This document shows positions 8,731 through 16,021 of a stretch of 64,000 nt of DNA, piece after piece. The notes beneath the pieces were generated by a model. It had not been told where the DNA came from and did no database searches. It saw only the letters and a program-made list of their open reading frames with translations. Each line of letters opens with the position of its first letter. The first letter of the stretch is position 1. The stretch covers positions 1 to 64,000 of the forward strand of contig CANRJY010000011.1 in NCBI GenBank assembly GCA_947631085.1, read 5' to 3'. The position numbers and the translations under genes are program-made. The DNA comes from an uncultured Clostridia bacterium. GTDB lineage: Bacteria > Bacillota > Clostridia > UBA1381.

Positions 8731-9060
8731 TTAAATACCTCCCAAAATTCCGCTGATGATTGCTTGCGCCGCCGCTCCCGAATTATTCAGAAGCGCGGGC
8801 GTCAAAAACGGCTGCGCCGCCATTTTCCATGTCCCGAACTCCACATAAGCCGCGTAAGGCGCGCCCGCCGTGACGCTCGCCGAATTACCGTCCGCGGAAA
8901 CCTCTATCGAAGCTCTGAGCCTTCCCGTATCCACCGGACACGCCCCGCGCGCTGCCTCCGCGACGATCTGCGCGCCCGCGTCAAGCACGCCGCTCATATC
9001 AGCAGCTGCCGCCGCAATCGCGTCAAGCGCCGAAAGATTCGTTTTAACACTGATTCCCAT
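8731..9060 (-). CDS. HK97 gp10-like head-tail/tail completion protein
   Basis: The 109-residue protein shows the gp10 family hallmarks CPVDTGRLRASI and PYAAYVEFGTWKM followed by PFLTPAL. Proteins of this family act at the head-tail junction. The ATG at 9060 is preferred because AAGGAG lies eight bases upstream; the in-frame GTG three codons earlier overlaps that site. The gene overlaps the upstream connector gene by 17 bases. Confidence 0.88.
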   Translation of the reverse strand: MGISVKTNLSALDAIAAAAADMSGVLDAGAQIVAEAARGACPVDTGRLRASIEVSADGNSASVTAGAPYAAYVEFGTWKMAAQPFLTPALLNNSGAAAQAIISGILGGI

Positions 9061-9394
9061 ACGCGTCACTCCTTTTCAGATATACCGTCATGCCAAATCC
9101 TCTCCTGTCCGCGCGCTCGATTCTGTAAAGAACGCCGCCCGTTTTCACGAAATTACCCGGAATAAGCGCGTCGTTTTCGCCGCAGTACATTTTAGCGCCG
9201 CCCTCTGCGGCGAGACCGAAAGCGCGCTCCGAAACCGAGCCGCCGTCGGGCTGCACGTCGGCGGGTATCTCCCCGACGGATTTGAGCGTCATCTCATCGG
9301 AATACTCCGATCCCTCCGTAAGCTCAAAAATCTCGGCTGTGCCTCCGTAAAGCGCTTCAAACGCTTTTTTGACCGCCTCTGTAAGCCTTTTCAT
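9044..9394 (-). CDS. Phage head closure (stopper) protein, putative
   Basis: The 116-residue product (MKRLTEAVKKAFEALYGG, EIPADVQPDGG, FVKTGGVLYRIERAD) has the size, the beta-rich end and the map position of head closure proteins such as SPP1 gp16 or HK97 gp9. These seal the portal after DNA packaging. The start has GGGGAGG upstream and overlaps the preceding stop by four bases (ATGA), so the two are translationally coupled. The function is inferred mostly from gene order. Confidence 0.7.
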   Translation of the reverse strand: MKRLTEAVKKAFEALYGGTAEIFELTEGSEYSDEMTLKSVGEIPADVQPDGGSVSERAFGLAAEGGAKMYCGENDALIPGNFVKTGGVLYRIERADRRGFGMTVYLKRSDAYGNQC

Positions 9395-9762
9395 GCCGTT
9401 TCCTCCCCGTCAAGCTCCGACGGCAGCCTTCCGGCTTTGTTAACATACGGCTTTAACCTGTCTCGAAAGTCGCCGAGCGCGTTATCCGCGGACAAATCAA
9501 ATTCTATCCGCCTGTCACCCTCCTGAATCGTCCTGACCGCCGCGTACGCCTCGCCGCCGTACCCTTCCGTCCGCCAAAGCTTCGCGGTTATCTGCGCGAT
9601 AAGCCCGTAAAGCTGTTTGGGCAAGAAGTCGAGCCGGCAATAAGCGAGCGCGTCGTTAACGGCTGTTTCTATCAAAAGCGTCAGCAGCTCATCGTGCTCC
9701 TCATCGGTAAATCCCAGCAGCAATTTAGTCTCCGGAAGAATTTCCGCAATAAGATCCTCCAC
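9391..9762 (-). CDS. Phage head-tail connector (gp6/gp15-like adaptor)
   Basis: The 123-residue protein is helical, with AVNDALAYCRLDFLPKQLYG and a RRIEFD strand, as in gp6-like connectors that bind under the portal. GTG at 9762 is chosen as start because AGGAGG lies nine bases upstream. A TTG two codons earlier would leave only three bases of spacing. It is the first of four small connector genes packed end to end after the capsid gene. Confidence 0.75.
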   Translation of the reverse strand: MEDLIAEILPETKLLLGFTDEEHDELLTLLIETAVNDALAYCRLDFLPKQLYGLIAQITAKLWRTEGYGGEAYAAVRTIQEGDRRIEFDLSADNALGDFRDRLKPYVNKAGRLPSELDGEETA

Positions 9763-9804
9763 CGTCAAACACCTCCTAAAATTATAATGTATACCCGCCC
9801 TGTA

Positions 9805-9837
9805 CGTCCGTATGCCGTTTTAAACCAAATACGGACG
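9805..9837. repeat. Inverted repeat after the capsid gene
   Basis: A 9-bp stem (CGTCCGTAT / ATACGGACG, 15-base loop) lies in the 103-base gap between the major capsid and connector genes. No T-run follows on the minus strand. It may protect or partly end the capsid message, giving higher capsid yield; that is speculation. Confidence 0.4.
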
Positions 9838-9865
9838 CCCTCCCCTTGTGCAAAATCCAACCTAC

Positions 9866-10687
9866 TTACTCCGCGCTCTTGTGAACGTAAATGCCGTTTT
9901 TCTTGCTCTCGAGCACAAACGCGTCATAATAAACTCTGCCCTCGACAAGCCATCCGTTTATTCCCGGGGGATTGTCGTGAATTTTATATTCCGCCAGCTT
10001 TACGGGAGCTGTCACGGCGGACTTTGCGGCGATGACAAACTGCACGTTCTCGGGCATCAGCGACTTGGGCGCCGCGATGACCGCGATTCCGTCTATCATG
10101 CCCACCTGACCCTTTATAAGAGTCTCCTGCGCCATATCGCCGTTTCTGATAAACGCCGCGTCCTCCTTGATAAGGCGGTAAAAATCGCTCGACACAACAG
10201 CGACGCACTCCGAAAGCGTCACATTTGCGTCGATAAGCGCCGTTGTACCCGCCAAAAACGCGTCGTAGGCAGTGGATGCCGTAAGCGCTTTCGTCTCGGT
10301 CTTTCCCGCACCTGCGCACATCTTGTCGAGGCGGTACTTGTCGATTTCCGGCACGATGACCTCGCGTATTTGTCTCTGCAGCGCAAGTCCGGCGGCGTTC
10401 GCCATCTGCGTGTCGCTGAATGTGCCTCTGTCAATGGTAAAAGTAAAGCTTCTGTCTTTCGACATCGTCATCTCCTGAACGGTGTTGTCCAGCTCCGCCG
10501 GAGTGCCGTAGCGCGCCGTACCCTTCACGGTATAATCATTCATAGAAGCCGTCGGCACCGAGTATACGTTGACCGTTTTCGCCCCGACAAAATCATAGTC
10601 GTTGTTTACCGCGTTATCTGTGATAGACTCGCGCGCGAAGCGCTCGTCGATTTTCTGAGCATATTTGCTCGCGTAATTAATAGCCAT
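9866..10687 (-). CDS. Phage major capsid protein
   Basis: The 273-residue protein (MAINYASKYAQKIDERF, GTARYGTPAELDNTVQEMTM, FTFTIDRGTFSDTQ, IPEIDKYR-like helix) belongs to the HK97-fold capsid proteins that occur with SPP1-like portals and GP20-like scaffolds. It has no N-terminal delta domain and no protease gene is present, which fits use of a separate scaffold. AAGGAAG precedes the start. It lies 70 bases after the scaffold gene and forms the icosahedral shell. Confidence 0.9.
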   Translation of the reverse strand: MAINYASKYAQKIDERFARESITDNAVNNDYDFVGAKTVNVYSVPTASMNDYTVKGTARYGTPAELDNTVQEMTMSKDRSFTFTIDRGTFSDTQMANAAGLALQRQIREVIVPEIDKYRLDKMCAGAGKTETKALTASTAYDAFLAGTTALIDANVTLSECVAVVSSDFYRLIKEDAAFIRNGDMAQETLIKGQVGMIDGIAVIAAPKSLMPENVQFVIAAKSAVTAPVKLAEYKIHDNPPGINGWLVEGRVYYDAFVLESKKNGIYVHKSAE

Positions 10688-10757
10688 AATTAAATCTTCC
10701 TTTCTTTATAACATTTCCGTCGTGCGGGGGCGGATACCGTCCGCCCTTATAAAGCCG

Positions 10758-11264
10758 TCAGCCCAGCAATCCCTGCAAAAACGGGTCGCTCGCGCCACTC
10801 TGCTCCGCAGAGCCTATCGAGGGCGTTCTGCCCTTCAGTCTGTCCGCGAGCGCCGCCTCCACGCATCTGAGAAATTCCTTTTTGAAAATCTCTACGTTTT
10901 CGGCTGTTTCCCGCTCATCCGCTCCGGCAACCATTTTCGCGAAGCTTACGCTGAGCCCCTGCTTTGAGAGCTCCTTTGCCGCCTCGAACTCCATGCGCTC
11001 GGACATGAAGCGGCTGCGCTCGTCGTCAAACGCCTTCTGCCTTCTGTCCATTTCCGCCTGAGCGCGTTCCTCCGCGGACATCGACGCGAGCTTTACCGCT
11101 TCCTCCTTCTCGGACGCGAGGCGGCGCTCCCATTCCGTTCCAGCGGCGCCCAGCGCCTCTTTAACATGCTCGTCGATCAGTCCGCGCACCTCTTCCGCGC
11201 TGTAAAACTGCTTATCGAGAGTTTTTTCGCCCTTTTCGAAGGGCTTGAATTTTCTGTTAGTCAT
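10758..11264 (-). CDS. Phage capsid scaffolding protein (GP20-like)
   Basis: The 168-residue protein is highly charged and helical (residues ~20-130, LASEKEEAVKLASMSAEER, DRRQKAFDDERSRF). It ends in a short disordered tail with DPFLQGLLG. This is the DUF4355/GP20 scaffold architecture, which assembles inside the procapsid and leaves before packaging. AAAAGGAGG precedes the start. It is placed between portal and capsid genes as expected; no head-morphogenesis (gp7-like) gene lies between. Confidence 0.87.
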   Translation of the reverse strand: MTNRKFKPFEKGEKTLDKQFYSAEEVRGLIDEHVKEALGAAGTEWERRLASEKEEAVKLASMSAEERAQAEMDRRQKAFDDERSRFMSERMEFEAAKELSKQGLSVSFAKMVAGADERETAENVEIFKKEFLRCVEAALADRLKGRTPSIGSAEQSGASDPFLQGLLG

Positions 11265-11278
11265 AATATGACCTCCTT

Positions 11279-12583
11279 TTAAATTTTTGTGTCGTTAGAT
11301 TGTTCCTTTTCACGCTGCGCCAGCTCCGCTTCCTCCTTCGGGTCGTTGACAAACGACAGCTGCGAGAGCAGCGTTTCGGCTGTCGCGATGCCGCTCAGAT
11401 TATTTATCATCTGCGAAACCTCCAGCTCGTTTACCGGCAGATTTCTCGTAAACACCACATCTATGCGGTGTACCGGCACATACTCCATGCTTCCCTTCAG
11501 GGAAAGGAAATAGTTATACAGCTCAAACCGCCTTTTAAGCGCCCCCGCAAAGTATCTCTCCTTGTTCCTGATGTGCTGCTCGAATCCCAACAGCTTATAC
11601 TTTATCGCCACGCCGGAAAGATTGTTTCCGAAGCTCTCGTCCGACAGATCCGGCACCATTGAGAAACGGTGTATATCCTGCTTGATGTTGTCGCGCAGCA
11701 CCGCAGTATCCGTTTCGGAAAGCGTCTTTGACAGATACTGCGCCGTGGCGCCCTCGTAGCCCATCAGAATACGCTCCTCCCGAAGCTTTGCCGCCTGCTC
11801 GCTGTCAATGTCTATATCCGTCAGGAACAAAAACGCGTCCACGAACTGCTCCTTGTCATTCACCCTGTCGGACTGGAGCACATTATACGCGTCGATAAGG
11901 GGGATAAGCTGTTCAAAGTCGCCCTGACGCTCCTCGTTGTTGGCGTATTCGAGCATCGGCACCGCTCCGAAATGGTGCGCTCTCTCGCTTACAAGCTCCA
12001 TGTTTGTGAAGCTGTCCGCGCTGTTCTCAAAGGTATATACCGCCCTGTCGTCAAATACCAAGCAGGTCACGCCCTCGCACTTGCCGTCAATGTCGAACCG
12101 GCGGTAGTAATGCACGCCGAAAAGCGGTTCTCTTTTCACCGACGAACCGTAAACCATGAATGTGTTTACGGGGCTCAGGCACGCGCTTCTCGGCATTGAA
12201 CGCTCGTCGGCGTAAATCAGCTCGTAGCTTGTGCCGTAAATTCCCGAAAGCTTTTCCAGCTCGCAGTCGATTTTTTCCATGTCCTGCGCCAAATAGCAGT
12301 TTTTGAGCGGCTCTATGTCGTATTCGTCCGCGCAGCTGTAGCTCACGGGATTTCCGACAAGATAGCTCTTTGTCATATCGACTATATATTTGGCGTGGTT
12401 GCACACAAGCTTGTTGTTGGAATATTTATCGCCGGCACGCCTGCGTTCGAGTATTTTGTGCCTGCCCAAGTAGTAGTTCATAAGCGTTTCCAGCCTTTGG
12501 CGTCCCGTTTCGTGACGCGCTATGAGCCTCTGCGCGGTTTGCGCGTCTATTCCGTCTTTTACGGCTCTTTCATCAATAATCAT
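11279..12583 (-). CDS. Phage portal protein (SPP1 gp6-like)
   Basis: The 434-residue protein matches the SPP1 Gp6-like portal family: an N-terminal helical region with LMNYYLGRHKILERRR, then NKLVCNHAKYIVDMTKSYLVG and LIPLIDAYNVLQSDRVND. Near residue 310 it has a LSGVAIKYKLLG segment in the long alpha-helix of the portal. The portal forms the dodecameric DNA entry channel and docks the terminase. The start overlaps the terminase stop by four bases and has AAGGAG nine bases upstream. Confidence 0.92.
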   Translation of the reverse strand: MIIDERAVKDGIDAQTAQRLIARHETGRQRLETLMNYYLGRHKILERRRAGDKYSNNKLVCNHAKYIVDMTKSYLVGNPVSYSCADEYDIEPLKNCYLAQDMEKIDCELEKLSGIYGTSYELIYADERSMPRSACLSPVNTFMVYGSSVKREPLFGVHYYRRFDIDGKCEGVTCLVFDDRAVYTFENSADSFTNMELVSERAHHFGAVPMLEYANNEERQGDFEQLIPLIDAYNVLQSDRVNDKEQFVDAFLFLTDIDIDSEQAAKLREERILMGYEGATAQYLSKTLSETDTAVLRDNIKQDIHRFSMVPDLSDESFGNNLSGVAIKYKLLGFEQHIRNKERYFAGALKRRFELYNYFLSLKGSMEYVPVHRIDVVFTRNLPVNELEVSQMINNLSGIATAETLLSQLSFVNDPKEEAELAQREKEQSNDTKI

Positions 12584-13845
12584 AGCCTTAAACTCCTTCT
12601 GTCAATTATTCTTACATGTTTCCTGCCTATCTCGTCCTCGAGCGCGTATCTCACGGCGTCGATCGTGTGATTGTTTTTGTCGGGATAGCAGGATCTTAAC
12701 ATACCGTCCGCGCCGCGCTCTATCTCATACCGCAGAAATTCCCGCGCGGCGTTTGGACATCGTTTGGGATCAATTATAATTTCGTCTGTGCTTGACAGGA
12801 ATTTTATGCCGTACGCAACGCTGTCGGGTCCCTTGCGCGCCCCTCTCACGCGCAGCCCTTCGCCTCTCAGCTCCTGGATGCTTTTCGGTTCGGCGCTGTC
12901 GCAGGTTATGAAGCCCTCGTACCTTCGTTTTCGCTTTTCTATCTCCCTCGCCGCCGCCCTGTTTGACAGTCCGGTTTTGTATATCTCATCGAAGATAAAA
13001 AGTCTTCCGCGATGATACTGGCACGCGACATACGCGAACGGATCAGCGGCGTAACCAAAGTCTATGCCGCACTTTACCTTATCGAAGGTTTCGATCTCCT
13101 CGTCGGATATTTCCCTTACGGTGACGTTGCGGAAAACCTCTCCGCCGGTACCCGTCACCGCGCCCATGTACTCGTGCTCGTACAGCTCGCGGTTATTTTC
13201 CTTAAGCGTCTCAGCCTCGATAATAAACTGTTTTCCGAGCCATTCGGGATCCACGTCCAAATATGTGCTGCTGTGCAGGTATCTGTCGGGGCGCTCGTAT
13301 ACGGTCTCCGCGTTTACCCAGTTTACGGCGCTGCGCGGCGGATTGTAGGTATAGAGAACCGTGAATTTGTCTCCGCCTCTCATAAGCGACTGATTTATGG
13401 AACGTATCTCGTCCATGCCGCCGAACTCGTCGAGCTCCTCGTACCATATGTAGCCGAAATAGCCGTTTTTCACCTTCTTCGATTTCAGCTTGTGGACGTC
13501 GTCCGCTCCGCAAAAAAGGATTTTCTGACCGGTCTTTTCGTACACCATTTCGCTTGTGGAATATTTCATCTGCCACAGATGCCCGACTCCGAGCATTTCC
13601 GCCGCCCATTCCATCTGAGCCATTACGCTGTCGCGCAGATTCGCCTTCACCTTTCGGAGCACCACGGCGCTTCTGTCGGGACATTTAAGCATGCCGAGAA
13701 TTATTTCTATCGCGGCGAAGCTCGACTTCGTGCTGCCGCGCCCGCCCTTGAGCCAATAATGAGTGTAATCGCCGTTTTGTATATGACGGTGTACCGAATT
13801 GAACGACGGTGCAATCAGTCCGGACAGATTTGTTTGGTTTTTCAT
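12580..13845 (-). CDS. terL: Phage terminase large subunit (PBSX family)
   Basis: The 421-residue motor protein pumps and cuts DNA. The ATPase has Walker A GGRGSTKS near residue 35 and a Walker B-type acidic strand in IWYEELDEF. The C-terminal RNase H-like nuclease shows its acidic residues in CGIDFGYAADP, FITCDSAEPK and KNNHTIDAVRYAL. The length fits the family and all motifs look intact. PBSX-type terminases are associated with headful packaging; in B. subtilis PBSX they package host DNA. AAAGGAG precedes the start. Confidence 0.94.
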   Translation of the reverse strand: MKNQTNLSGLIAPSFNSVHRHIQNGDYTHYWLKGGRGSTKSSFAAIEIILGMLKCPDRSAVVLRKVKANLRDSVMAQMEWAAEMLGVGHLWQMKYSTSEMVYEKTGQKILFCGADDVHKLKSKKVKNGYFGYIWYEELDEFGGMDEIRSINQSLMRGGDKFTVLYTYNPPRSAVNWVNAETVYERPDRYLHSSTYLDVDPEWLGKQFIIEAETLKENNRELYEHEYMGAVTGTGGEVFRNVTVREISDEEIETFDKVKCGIDFGYAADPFAYVACQYHRGRLFIFDEIYKTGLSNRAAAREIEKRKRRYEGFITCDSAEPKSIQELRGEGLRVRGARKGPDSVAYGIKFLSSTDEIIIDPKRCPNAAREFLRYEIERGADGMLRSCYPDKNNHTIDAVRYALEDEIGRKHVRIIDRRSLRL

Positions 13846-13866
13846 CGCAGCGCTCCTTTCATCAGT

Positions 13867-14067
13867 TTATGAGTCGTCCGGTATGTCATCAATGATAACA
13901 ACCTCCGCGGTTTCCCTGACCGCGGCTTTTTCGCTGAACATTCCGTAGTGCTTGCCTATCAGTTCAGCGGCTTTTGTCGCTTCGGAGGATTTTGCGTCCT
14001 CCCTGCGCATAACGTCTGTGAGAAATTTAAGGATCTCCTCCTCGCTTGCCACGTCGTTATCCGCCAT
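13867..14067 (-). CDS. Short terminase small subunit-like protein
   Basis: The 66-residue product contains SEEEILKFLTDVMRRED and KAAELIGKHYGMF, which correspond to the C-terminal half of terminase small subunits. The N-terminal DNA-binding helix-turn-helix expected in this family (total ~130-180 residues) is missing. The ATG at 14067 is preferred over upstream in-frame starts because AGGGAGGG lies directly in front and the longer N-terminus is not protein-like. Either the gene is naturally reduced or its 5' part has been lost. That would affect how a packaging start site is recognised. Confidence 0.75.
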   Translation of the reverse strand: MADNDVASEEEILKFLTDVMRREDAKSSEATKAAELIGKHYGMFSEKAAVRETAEVVIIDDIPDDS

Positions 14068-14092
14068 TCTATCCCTCCCTTCCGCGTTCGCG

Positions 14093-14296
14093 TTAAAAGA
14101 GGTCATACACGACATGAACACATTCGTAACAGCCGACACATTCCTCGTCGTCATTCATAAAGAAATGGTCGGGTTCATACGCTCCGCAGACAGGACAGTA
14201 CTTCGTCGAGGTTTCGTCATAGTAATCGCCGAAGCGGCACGCTCTGTCCTCCTCCGCCGCGATAAGAGCGCGCGGATCGTCACATCTGTACATCAT
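14093..14296 (-). CDS. Small zinc-ribbon-like protein at the head of the phage operon
   Basis: This 67-residue protein has CPVC near residue 35 and ECVGCYEC near residue 53, two Cys pairs that could bind zinc. It contains many acidic and aromatic residues. AAGGAGG lies six bases before the first of two consecutive ATG codons, so translation is likely. It is the first gene behind the operon promoter. I do not recognise a specific family; similar small CxxC proteins are common in Firmicutes phages without a known job. Confidence 0.7.
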   Translation of the reverse strand: MMYRCDDPRALIAAEEDRACRFGDYYDETSTKYCPVCGAYEPDHFFMNDDEECVGCYECVHVVYDLF

Positions 14297-14384
14297 ATAT
14301 GTCCTCCTTTCTATATATATCTCACCAAGATACTACATGTTTAAAAAAGAAATTGCCTTTGCGGCTTTTTTCTTTTTCAGATAC

Positions 14385-14413
14385 ATTATACCACACAAAT
14401 GTTCGTTTGTCAA
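14385..14413 (-). promoter_or_regulatory. Consensus promoter of the phage-like operon
   Basis: The minus strand shows TTGACA (14408-14413), a 17-base spacer and TATAAT (14385-14390), a perfect sigma-A consensus. It points into the small CxxC gene and the whole structural operon, with ~90 bases of leader. Confidence 0.85.
14392..14405 (-). promoter_or_regulatory. LexA/DinR-box-like operator inside the promoter spacer
   Basis: On the minus strand this reads CGAACATTTGTGTG. It matches 12 of 14 positions of the Gram-positive LexA consensus CGAACRNRYGTTYG. An overlapping inverted repeat ACAAA-N6-TTTGT (14395-14410 on the plus strand) is an alternative operator for the S24 repressor. Either would block RNA polymerase. 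Confidence 0.6.
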
Positions 14414-14452
14414 GAAAAATTTTTCTTTTTGAGATATTTTTTCAAAAAACAC

Positions 14453-14481
14453 TTGATTTTTCATTTGTTATATGGTATTAT
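14453..14481 (+). promoter_or_regulatory. Promoter of the S24 repressor and pheA
   Basis: TTGATT (14453-14458), a 17-base spacer and TATTAT (14476-14481) are followed by GGGAGGGG and the repressor start. Its spacer has CATTTGT, a half-site also present in the divergent promoter, which suggests autoregulation. Confidence 0.7.
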
Positions 14482-14514
14482 TAAGATACAAAAAAAATAA
14501 CGGGAGGGGTTTTT

Positions 14515-15144
14515 ATGACACCCGGGGAAAGAATACGACAGTTAAGAAAAGAGCGCGGTATGACGCAGGAGGAGCTCGGAAGGCTGCTCGGCATTCAGAA
14601 GGCCGCCGTTAATAAGTATGAAACGGGACGGGTCCAAAACATAAAGCGCGCCACGCTTATAAAGCTCGCGGCGATACTGGAAACAACGCCCGAGGATCTT
14701 ATCGGCTGGAAGCAGGATATGCCTGCAAATATCGAGGCTGTCTTGCCGCAGGAGATGGTTTCCGTGCCGATAGTCGGCAGAGTGGCGGGCGGAGTAAGCT
14801 GCGTGGCGGAGAATGATATTATCGGCTACGAGACCGTTATACGCTCGGAAATCTCACCGCGCGAGGAATACGCGTTCCTGCGCGTGCAGGGCGACAGCAT
14901 GTACCCGATATTTATGGAGGGCGACCTTGTTTTGATACGCGTGCAGCCCTCCGTTGACAGCGGCAGCTATGCGGTCGTGACAATCGACGGCGAGGACGGC
15001 GTCATAAAGCGCGTTGTGTACGGAAGCGACTATATAGAGCTTCAGTCCGTAAATCCGATGTATCCGCCGCGCCGTTTCGAAGGCAGCGACGTGCAGAGGA
15101 TACGCGTGTTCGGACTTGTTAAACAAATCAAGAGAAAATTTTAA
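14515..15144 (+). CDS. XRE-family repressor with S24 (LexA/CI-like) autocleavage domain
   Basis: This 209-residue protein has an N-terminal helix-turn-helix (residues ~4-62, MTQEELGRLLGIQKAAVNKYE) and a C-terminal S24 peptidase domain. The Ala91-Gly92 cleavage site (GRVAGGVS), Ser128 (GDSMYP) and Lys165 (GVIKRV) of the self-cleaving dyad are all present. Such repressors keep phage lytic genes off and are destroyed through RecA after DNA damage. It is divergent from the particle operon, with overlapping operator-like sites between the two. Only 12 bases separate its stop from pheA, so the two are probably one transcript. Confidence 0.93.
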   Translation: MTPGERIRQLRKERGMTQEELGRLLGIQKAAVNKYETGRVQNIKRATLIKLAAILETTPEDLIGWKQDMPANIEAVLPQEMVSVPIVGRVAGGVSCVAENDIIGYETVIRSEISPREEYAFLRVQGDSMYPIFMEGDLVLIRVQPSVDSGSYAVVTIDGEDGVIKRVVYGSDYIELQSVNPMYPPRRFEGSDVQRIRVFGLVKQIKRKF

Positions 15145-15156
15145 AGGAGAAAAAAT

Positions 15157-15969
15157 ATGTTAGGTTATTTGGGACCGAGCGGGACGTTTTCGCATCAAGC
15201 CGCGCAGGAATGGGCAAAGGGAGCGGAACCGCTCAGGGAATTTTCAACTATATACGCCGCTATACTCGCCGTTGACAGCGGTGAGATAGACCGTGCCATC
15301 GTGCCGATAGAAAACTCTATCGACGGCAGCGTCAACGCCACGCTCGACACGCTCGCGTTCGATGTGGATCTGCATATAACGGGCGAATATATACTTCATA
15401 TCAGTGAAAATCTGATGGTGAAAAAGGGCGCTAAGGAGGAGGATATTAAAATCATCACCTCTCACCCGCAGCCGATAGGACAATGCTCGCATATGCTTTC
15501 GCACGACTTCGGAAGCGTTAAAATTGAATTTGCGGACTCCACCGCGGCGGCGGCAAAGCGCGCGGCGGCTTCGGACGGATCGGTCGCGTGCATAGGCTCG
15601 CCCAACTCGGCGGAGCTTTACGGGCTTGATATATTGCGCGCGGACTGCGGCGACGAGCGCAACAATTCAACAAGGTTTGTAATAATCGAAAAGAACGCGT
15701 CCACCGTCGTTACGGAGCATGATAAAACGTCTATAGCGTTTACGCTGGACAATAAGCCGGGCAGCTTGTACTCGGCGCTGGAAATGTTTGTAAAATCAAA
15801 TATAAATATGATAAAAATAGAGTCAAGGCCCGTCAAAAAGGAGCTTGGAAAATATGTGTTCTTCATTGACATCGACGGCAACATCGACGACGCGACGATT
15901 TATTTCGCGCTCGACAAGGTCAGACGCAGCACGTCTTTTTTCAAATTTTTGGGGTCTTACGCGTATTGA
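15157..15969 (+). CDS. pheA: Prephenate dehydratase
   Basis: It converts prephenate to phenylpyruvate in phenylalanine synthesis. The 270-residue protein has the catalytic domain (residues 1-180: GYLGPSGTFSHQAA, VPIENSIDGSV, and the essential Thr-Arg-Phe in NNSTRFVII). A C-terminal ACT domain (GSLYSALEMF and IESRPVKK, the phenylalanine-binding ESRP) should give feedback inhibition. No chorismate mutase domain is fused. AAAGGAG precedes the start. It is a single-function housekeeping gene, oddly placed directly behind a phage-type repressor and convergent with the SLH-amidase gene. Confidence 0.95.
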   Translation: MLGYLGPSGTFSHQAAQEWAKGAEPLREFSTIYAAILAVDSGEIDRAIVPIENSIDGSVNATLDTLAFDVDLHITGEYILHISENLMVKKGAKEEDIKIITSHPQPIGQCSHMLSHDFGSVKIEFADSTAAAAKRAAASDGSVACIGSPNSAELYGLDILRADCGDERNNSTRFVIIEKNASTVVTEHDKTSIAFTLDNKPGSLYSALEMFVKSNINMIKIESRPVKKELGKYVFFIDIDGNIDDATIYFALDKVRRSTSFFKFLGSYAY

Positions 15970-16021
15970 TGAGGATGTCGGCTGCCGCGGTTTTGTCACA
16001 AACGGGCAAATTCACCTCGGA

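Larger units (their letters stand above)
2111..15144. mobile_element. Compact phage-like particle cluster with S24 repressor (no integrase)
   Basis: The unit holds 17 minus-strand genes in canonical siphovirus order (small CxxC protein, terminase small and large, portal, scaffold, major capsid, four head-tail connector genes, tail tube, frameshifted chaperone, tape measure, Dit, Tal, holin, amidase) plus a divergent S24 repressor. One consensus promoter sits at the upstream end and one hairpin at the downstream end. All structural genes are open, apart from a short TerS. No integrase, excisionase, replication, recombination or receptor-binding tip gene is present. Flanking genes are the core genes icd and pheA. 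A defective prophage, a PBSX-like element or a gene transfer agent are all possible. Confidence 0.8.

Noticed and set aside
9805-9837. Intrinsic terminator after the capsid gene
   Set aside because: The hairpin lacks a T-run and lies within an operon, so it is listed only as an inverted repeat.
2111-15144. An intact, active temperate prophage
   Set aside because: There is no integrase, excisionase, replication or antitermination gene, and I found no att repeats by eye. A particle-only element fits better.
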